In this document: piece after piece, positions 58,216 through 64,000 of the stretch
Layout of the letters: each line of letters opens with the position of its first letter
Position numbering within the stretch: the first letter of the stretch is position 1
Assembly (NCBI GenBank): GCA_030068145.1
Contig: JAPJBO010000142.1
Location: 248,001-312,000 of the forward strand
Source: Diplonema papillatum
Lineage: Eukaryota > Euglenozoa > Diplonemea > Diplonemida > Diplonemidae
Length of the DNA: 64,000 bases
Direction: 5' to 3'
Translations under genes and position numbers: made by a program
The notes under the pieces: generated by a model
The model's database searches: none
Told to the model about the DNA's origin: nothing
The model's input: the letters and a program-made list of their open reading frames with translations, nothing else

Positions 58216-59575
58216 ATGCGCCTAGCGGCAGCTGCGAGTTTTGTTAGCTGTTTTGCCGTGGTGCTCGGATGGGGTAACAATCCGGACCGTGTTCTCTTGT
58301 CCGAGATGAAAACCCTCGTTCTGTACGATGGCCGCATGACCAATGCCAGAAGAGCTGCAGCAGTTCCGCAGATGAAGTGCGTCGGTGGTGAATGTGGTGC
58401 GGTGCAAATAGACTTCATGGAGTGTGAGAATAAAGGCACCAGCGGATACAACAATATTCAATGGAAGTGCACTGCCTTTCCAGAAATGTCCAAGGAGTTT
58501 ACATTAAGCTCCGTGACTGTTGGCTGCGAGGGCTACAACGACAAAAGTGATCCTTATGTGTTGCAGGGTAGTTGCGGTGTTGAGTACAGCATAAAGCGCA
58601 ATGCGAACCACAAAGCAAGCAGCCAGCAACATTATGGAAATGCACATGGGAATCCGCATTCATACAAGTCAGCTTCGTCATACAACCATGGTAGTGCGAC
58701 GGACTACCCGCCCTACTATTCTTATGACCAGTCATCCTCTTCAAGTTGGCGTTGGATCCTCTTTCTTGCTATCGCCGCAATCCTAGCATACTTCATATTT
58801 TTTGCTCCTCCAAGAGCAGACCAAGGTAGCAGAGGTGGTGGCTCCACTGGAGGAGGCGGGGGAGGATTCTTTGGAGGTGGAGGTGGAAGCGGACCCTGGT
58901 ATGGGGGCGGCGGCAGCGGCGGTGGTGCCGGTTTGCGAAACAGAGGTGCCGGCACCTACACACAGCAACAGTACCCGCAAGCCCCTCAGCAGCAGAATGG
59001 AGGAGGAGGCGGTTTCTGGGGCACTTTCCTACCTGGGGCTGCACTTGGATACCTCTTTGGCAACTACAACCGCCCCCGACAGAACATGTATGCACCTTTG
59101 TCGTAAACATTTCAGCACCCAGCTGTATTGCCAATAATGACCGTGTATTTCAGAAAGAAACCATATGCTCCAAAGCGGTGGACGACCATTCTCAATCCAT
59201 GAAGGATAATAAGTTGATGGCTAGGAGACAACAGATCGTTTTGTTGTTCCCAGCAGCATCGGCGGCTCTGACACATATAACTGCACGAAACATATCAGGT
59301 ACACCAATCCCTACTCCGGCGTAGGGACCGGCTATGCAAACACCTTCGGGACGCAACCACAGTACGGAGGCGGCTTCGGAGGTGGGGGTTTCGGCCGAGG
59401 TGGTGGGGGCGGCGGCAGTAGCAGCAGCTCAGGAGGCACACATTCTTCATCTGGTACGTGCTTTCTTCTGTATCTGTTGTGTTTCGGAAGTACATGCAAG
59501 TGCAATAGTGGTATAATTTGCAAAAGATGATATTCCCTCCACAACACAGCTTTTGGCGGAACGTCCAACAGATAA
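58216..59575 (+). CDS. SARAF (store-operated calcium entry-associated regulatory factor)
   Basis: In animals SARAF sits in the ER membrane and promotes slow inactivation of STIM-Orai calcium entry. Three exons, 58216-59087, 59299-59453 and 59550-59575, join in frame to 350 residues. A signal peptide (MRLAAAASFVSCFAVVLGWG) leads into the lumenal domain: VLLSEMKTLVLYDGRMTNAR, VPQMKCVGGECGAVQIDF, GYNNIQWKC, VTVGCEGYNDKSDPYVLQGS and CGVEY, with the paired cysteines of the family. A single membrane helix (WILFLAIAAILAYFIFFAPP, about 177-196) is followed by a Gly-rich cytosolic part, the family's FWGTFLPGAALGYLFGN and a short last exon ending SSSAFGGTSNR, close to the animal C-terminus. Reading on past 59087 would end quickly; the splice restores the conserved tail. 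The function is inferred from the family; STIM or Orai genes are not in the window. Confidence 0.9.
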
Positions 59576-60455
59576 GCAGACATCGCAAACTGCTTTTTTG
59601 GGTCCATCTTCTAGCTTGGCCGAACTTTACCAGAGAAAGTTCTCCTTATCCAGTGCTTGTAGCCCTGTTTTGGTGGCGACCCTACCAAAATCACGGGTTG
59701 TGGCTTTATCCTTTCTTTTTCCCGCTTACAATTCTAAGAGTGTTTTGGGCTTTGCCGCAAAGGGCGAGTGGTGAGCTTAAGTCGAAATTCCATACCCGTT
59801 TCTGTTCTAGCCTGTGACTCAATTCACACCACCAAGATGTGCATTTGAGTTTATACCGTTCTCCACCCGTTTGAAGAGCTTACTTGAAAAACATAGCAGA
59901 CTATGCTGTCTCGTTTTCACTTTCTCGTAGCCTTTCGATTGCTTTTTCTTGTGGAATTCTTTTCTTGCAGAGGCTTCTTGTTTGCCTTTCCTTCGCTCTG
60001 ACTACTGGTAGCACTAGTGCACACTTCCAAGTAGTGGACATGACAATCCGTGTGTCGAACCGAGATCCCAAGAAGAAGAAATGCCGCAAACCCGGGCCAC
60101 ATGAAATACTCGTCTCACTCAACTGTCTTCGTACTCGCTCCAAACCAATATTTTCTCCTTCCCTCACTCCTCCAGGGGACTTTATGGTCCCGGCTTCCCA
60201 GTTTTTTAAACCGGAAAAGCCCGTGTTGGCCGTGTTGGCTCACCGTCCTATTGAGAGAGGCACAATCCGGACCTAGCCACATGCCCGACTCAGAGGTACT
60301 GCATCCCTCAAGTATTTGCCACGATCAACAATTCGCCGGAATGCGCTGCGACTTTTGGTTGAAAATCGGGTTTTGGGCTCAGTGACCCAATCTCATAAAG
60401 TAGGTACCTTGCTCACAGAAAGTGTAACGGAAAAGAACCTTGTCAAACTTGCAAC
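59576..60455. other. Spacer between SARAF and the LeuA-like gene
   Basis: No gene or repeat is recognised. ORFs at 59518-59817 and 59884-60276 have no domain. GCTCACAG at about 60413-60420 is an acceptor-like site 36 bases before the next ATG. Confidence 0.45.
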
Positions 60456-61724
60456 ATGAAGGCCATTAGACACACACTGCCGTGTCTCGCCGGCCGCCGT
60501 CACCAGAGCACTTCCGCATCTCAACGCCTTCTTATTTTCGACACAACACTTCGGGATGGAGAGCAGGCTCCCGGATGTACGATGAACACACAAGAGAAAA
60601 TTGCTCTTGCACGACAGCTTAGCCGTCTTGGCGTAGATATCTGCGAAGCGGGCTTTCCTATCGCGTCGGATGGTGACTTTGAGGCGGTGTGCCGCATTGC
60701 TGAGGAAATCGGTCCCTTGACGGATGGCAGAACAGATGGCAGCACAATGAATATCTGCGGCCTGTCTCGTGCTACAGAAAAAGACATCCGGAGATGTCAC
60801 GAAGCTGTCAAGTACGCTCCAAAACACCGGATTCACACGTTCCTTGCGACAAGCGACATCCACCTACAGCACAAGTTGCAAATTGACCGAGCTGAGTGCA
60901 TAAAGCGTGCTGTTGCTGCGGTCTCCCTTGCTCGTTCACTGTCTGACGAAGTTGAGTTCAGCCCCGAAGATGCTGGGCGCTCCGACCCAGTCTTCTTATG
61001 CCAGGTGCTTGCAGCTGTGATTGAAGCAGGCGCTACAACTCTCAACATTCCCGACACAGTTGGCTACAACACACCTGAAATGTACGGCAAGCTGATCAGA
61101 TACCTTGTCGAAAACACGAAAGGCGCAGACAAGGCTATCTTTTCTACTCACTGCCACAACGACTTGGGTATGGCGACTGCAAACTCGCTTGCTGGAGTAG
61201 TTAATGGTGCGAGACAGGTTGAGGTGACCATCAACGGAATAGGTGAGAGGGCTGGCAACACAGCTCTTGAGGAGGTATGCTTTGAAAGAAGATCGTAAAA
61301 AGAATTTGTCCCCAAGGCTTGCCACTGACCACTGGCAAGGGTCAAGCAAAGAATAAACGGGTTGTTGTAAAGTAGATAAGGACCGTCACTATGTGTGTGC
61401 AGAGAACATCCTCGGGTGAGATGTGCCGGAGAAGCTGACAACCTCCCACACTATCCGCCCCCGCGGAACCCGCCCCACCCACCCTTCGGAAAGGAGTCAC
61501 TGCACCAAAGCAGCGTGTCGGAAACTCAAAGCCGACTTGTGAACGCGACAAGTACTTCGATTTAGCCGTTGTGCCCACTCAAAGCCATGCACTTTAACAC
61601 CCACACACAGATTGTCATGATTGTGGACACACACAAGGATCTCAATCTGCACACGAACATTGTGACTGAACAAATATTCCGAACTTCGCAGATGGTGTCA
61701 GGATTTACTGGCGTTTCCGTACAG
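60456..61724 (+). CDS. 2-isopropylmalate synthase family (LeuA/DRE-TIM), 5' part only
   Basis: This family condenses acetyl-CoA with a 2-oxo acid (2-oxoisovalerate for leucine, pyruvate for citramalate). Exon 1 (60456-61274) and exon 2 (61611-61724) join in frame to 311 residues. The N-terminus [20 protein letters not shown] looks like an organelle presequence. The catalytic barrel starts [17 protein letters not shown] (Arg/Asp/Glu of the DRE motif), then [55 protein letters not shown] (metal-binding H-x-H) and [13 protein letters not shown]. Exon 2 continues [25 protein letters not shown]. The expected next motif (NKAIVG and the HESGIHQDG stretch) is not found before the right edge, so the rest lies beyond the window or is lost. 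IPMS versus citramalate synthase cannot be settled without the C-terminal regulatory domain. Confidence 0.9.
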
Positions 61725-61945
61725 GTGTGCAACCTCTCCGTCTCTTTTTATAGCCTACCAAACACTGTTTGAAACAGGAAAGGGTTAGCGGGTTTGCGGG
61801 TATCTTCAGTGCACGTGTACCAAGTGCTATGCCCATTCCCGATTGTGGGATGAAGGGTATACTGACCGTAGCAGATGATCCACCTACACCACAACCCCGG
61901 CTGATATCCCGCAGAGTCGGATGTAGGTGCTGCGCACTAGGCCGC

Positions 61946-62640
61946 TGTGGATGCTGTACGTACAGCTGGTAGTAGAGACATAGAGGAGCATGTACTACGT
62001 GCTGTGGATGTTGCACTACAGAGCATGCGCTCTGACTACAATGCTGTGATGGATGTTTTGACGGCCACCATCACAGCACTACATAGCGAGGCACGTGCCA
62101 GGGAGATGGCATTCGAGGAGCGGTGTAGGGCTATGGACGCAGGCTGAGTCCATACTACGCCTGGAGCGTATGGCCGAAGTTGGCAGGATTAAGATGATGG
62201 GGGCCCTTGCTGCTAGGATGGGTGGTATGCACGCACCGACAGCACCTAAGGGTGGTGCTAAGGGCGGTCCACAGCGCAGAGGATATCCCACCAGTGCCCG
62301 GAGCACATCCACAGGGGTACTGGGAGCAGGCCACATACATACAAGATAACAACCCATCACACAGTACTAAGGGGGTACCACGGCCCAGCAAAACGAGCGG
62401 GACCATAATACCCGACCAGATGCTCCAGAAAAGGCCAAGGTTTGCACGTTCGTGTGGCACACCTGAGAAGGCTGCCATGTTCAAGCAAGAACATTTCCCT
62501 TGCCGACTTGTTGGAGTACACAGAGAACGACATCCAGGGTGGTTACGACCCCAGAACACAAGACTGGGAAACTGGACTCAGTATAGTGTTGAAAACCATC
62601 CTATGCCTTCTCAACAGACTGGTCCCGGGTGCGTAACGGT
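61946..62640 (+). pseudogene. Degraded coding-like fragment of unknown origin
   Basis: Several adjoining reading frames look protein-like: a helical piece (DIEEHVLRAVDVALQSMRSD ... ALHSEARAREMAFEERC), a basic piece (LERMAEVGRIKMMGALAARM) and an acidic piece (NISLADLLEYTENDIQGGYD ... WETGLSIVLKTILCLLNRL). The frame changes a few times, so it is broken. No family is recognised. It may be a relic of a mobile element inserted in the intron. Confidence 0.35.
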
Positions 62641-62663
62641 AGCGTAACGGTAGTGTAACGGTA
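62631..62663 (+). repeat. 11-bp tandem repeat, three copies
   Basis: GCGTAACGGTA, GCGTAACGGTA, GTGTAACGGTA directly after the degraded coding-like fragment; possibly the tail of the same element. Confidence 0.8.
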
Positions 62664-63422
62664 GCATGCACAGGTTTTCGGTACCAGGAGTCCCCAAAAT
62701 CCGCAAAAAATACACCAGAACTGCACCTAAAATTGACTGCGTGCAGTCAGATTACTGCAAGAGTCCGGATGTCAGCCATCAACACCGTTGTTCACCTGCT
62801 GTGAGAAACAACAAATACTCAAAAAGCGGTGTTTTTCCATGACCCAATCCCCCTGGCCTGTTTCTCGGAGGATTCTGTGAAATTTCTGGGCTGAAAAACT
62901 TGGAAAACACCCCGGATTTCAGTTGTCACATTTTCCGAGACTAGAGGTGAGTTTTAGCTCTCGTTTGAGAAGCTTATCACGTGGGTTGAGGTTGTCACTG
63001 TCTTTTGGGGGCTTCGGTGGTTCGGCACTGGGGGAGAATGTAGGGATGTGGTTTTCTCTTGAGAGTGAGGATACCACTTCGCTTACTTTCTTTGTTCTCC
63101 TACGACCTACTTTTTTTGTTCTTCTACAATTGGGAAGCCTGCATAGTAAGATACAACGCACTTTTGAAACCATTGCTTGAGAGAACGTTGCGACGCGCCA
63201 AGGTTTGGCAAACGTTCTTGCACGCCGTGATGGAAAACGGTTTTTAGCTTTTGAATCCGATGGCCCCTATTTAGCAACAGGTAAAGCACTAGCTGGATTT
63301 CTCTCAGAAGAAATGTCACCCAATCTATGCATGTGTGCAGTCAAATACTGACTAATGGACACATATACACACGGCCACACACACACACACACGATGACTA
63401 CAAGTGCTGTGTACCCGTCTCT

Positions 63423-63655
63423 GCTACTGAAGCTAAGTTATGGGGAGGCTAAGTTCTGGTGAAGTAAAGTTCGGGCGAAGCTAAGCCATAGCACAGTTCG
63501 GGCGAAGCTAAGTTCTGGTAAGGCTAAGTTCCGTCCGGGCCTGAAGTATGGAAGAAGCTAAGCTGAAGGTCGGGCGATGCTAAGTTCTGCCTGCACTTCT
63601 GGTGAAAGCAAAGTTTTGGTGAGCAAAGTTCGGGTGGTGCTCAATTCTGGTAGAC
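63423..63655 (+). repeat. GAAGCTAAGTTCGGGC-type minisatellite
   Basis: About twelve loosely conserved 14-20 bp units built on GAAGCTAAGTTCTGGT / CGGGCGAAGCTAAG. The array at 48590-48688 is the same theme on the opposite strand. Confidence 0.75.
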
Positions 63656-63778
63656 TGACTCAAATTCCTCGGGTGACCAATAACCGCGAGACATTGAGAA
63701 ATTCTGCAAAAACGCAAATTTCGGACACATACGAAAACCAACAAATTCCAAAACCCAATTTTCGACCGGGAAAGTGTC

Positions 63779-63848
63779 CTCGGCCGGGATCGAACCCGGG
63801 CCTCCAGACCTGAAATCTAGATGCAAATAGCCCTTTTCCAAATCACGG
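63779..63848 (-). tRNA. tRNA-like unit, second copy
   Basis: On the - strand CTAGATTTCAGGTCTGG can form an anticodon-type arm with five paired bases and loop TTTCAGG (triplet TCA), followed by GGCCCGGGTTCGATCCCGGCC, a T-arm-like box with a bulge. The 5' half (D arm, acceptor) does not fold convincingly. Similarity to 52435-52504 in the last 45 bases suggests a tRNA-derived repeat. Confidence 0.35.
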
Positions 63849-64000
63849 GGGAAAAAAAACCGGAGCTGTGGGAATCGACTCTAGAAATTTCCTAAAATCT
63901 CACTACAAGAAAGTGCCCCCCCGACCCCCTAAAAAGTGGGGTTGGCTTGATGTCCAGATTGAGAGAAATAGGTTTGCAGCCGCGATCCGTAGCATGGCAA

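Larger units (their letters stand above)
61725..64000. other. Open-ended intron of the LeuA-like gene or gene-free right edge
   Basis: GTGTGC after 61724 is a good donor; no matching acceptor with LeuA-like sequence follows. The stretch contains a degraded coding-like piece (61946-62640), an 11-bp tandem repeat, a 240-bp minisatellite and a tRNA-like unit. Confidence 0.5.

Overview
The window is nuclear DNA from a unicellular eukaryote. Ten protein genes are recognised or modelled. Nine are interrupted by GT-AG introns, and in eight of these the exons join in a consistent reading frame; one (pol epsilon) has all the hallmarks of a full-length enzyme of about 2354 residues. All ten lie on the + strand over about 55 kb, as in the one-way gene arrays of euglenozoans and dinoflagellates. 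A kinetoplastid-type terminal uridylyltransferase with a C2H2 finger, large exons and strict GT donors make an intron-bearing euglenozoan (for example a diplonemid) my best guess. This is inference, not proof.

Layout. 1-6.9 kb: transposon debris on the - strand (a hAT-type transposase lacking its usual C-terminal region, the DNA-binding half of a pogo/Tigger-like transposase with inverted repeats, two unidentified ORFs) and two copies of a dispersed repeat called R1 here. 6.9-10.9: C2H2 terminal uridylyltransferase. 10.9-16.5: no convincing gene, with simple repeats. 16.5-17.3: ABHD17-like serine hydrolase. 19.0-26.6: a 1945-residue coiled-coil protein. 28.0-30.4: ATM1/ABCB7-type ABC half-transporter. 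30.9-32.1: phosphopantothenoylcysteine synthetase. 33.1-35.6: a metacaspase-fold protein whose catalytic His and Cys are both replaced. 36.3-46.3: DNA polymerase epsilon catalytic subunit. 47.1-57.3: a large FHA plus AAA ATPase of a family best known from plants. 58.2-59.6: SARAF, the store-operated calcium entry regulator. 60.5 to the right edge: 2-isopropylmalate/citramalate synthase family, cut off by the window end or by a long repeat-filled intron.

The genes do not form one pathway. They are housekeeping functions: replication, RNA tailing, CoA synthesis, mitochondrial ABC export, leucine-type synthesis, calcium control and organelle-type AAA activity. The unusual material is in the introns and spacers: short direct repeats sharing a 13-bp core in introns of two unrelated genes, a block with a 14-bp palindrome repeated twice just before (possible) 3' splice sites, related minisatellites on opposite strands, tRNA-like units, and the R1 family. 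Gene-level calls rest on recognised motifs and on frame-consistent exon joins done by eye; no search was run.
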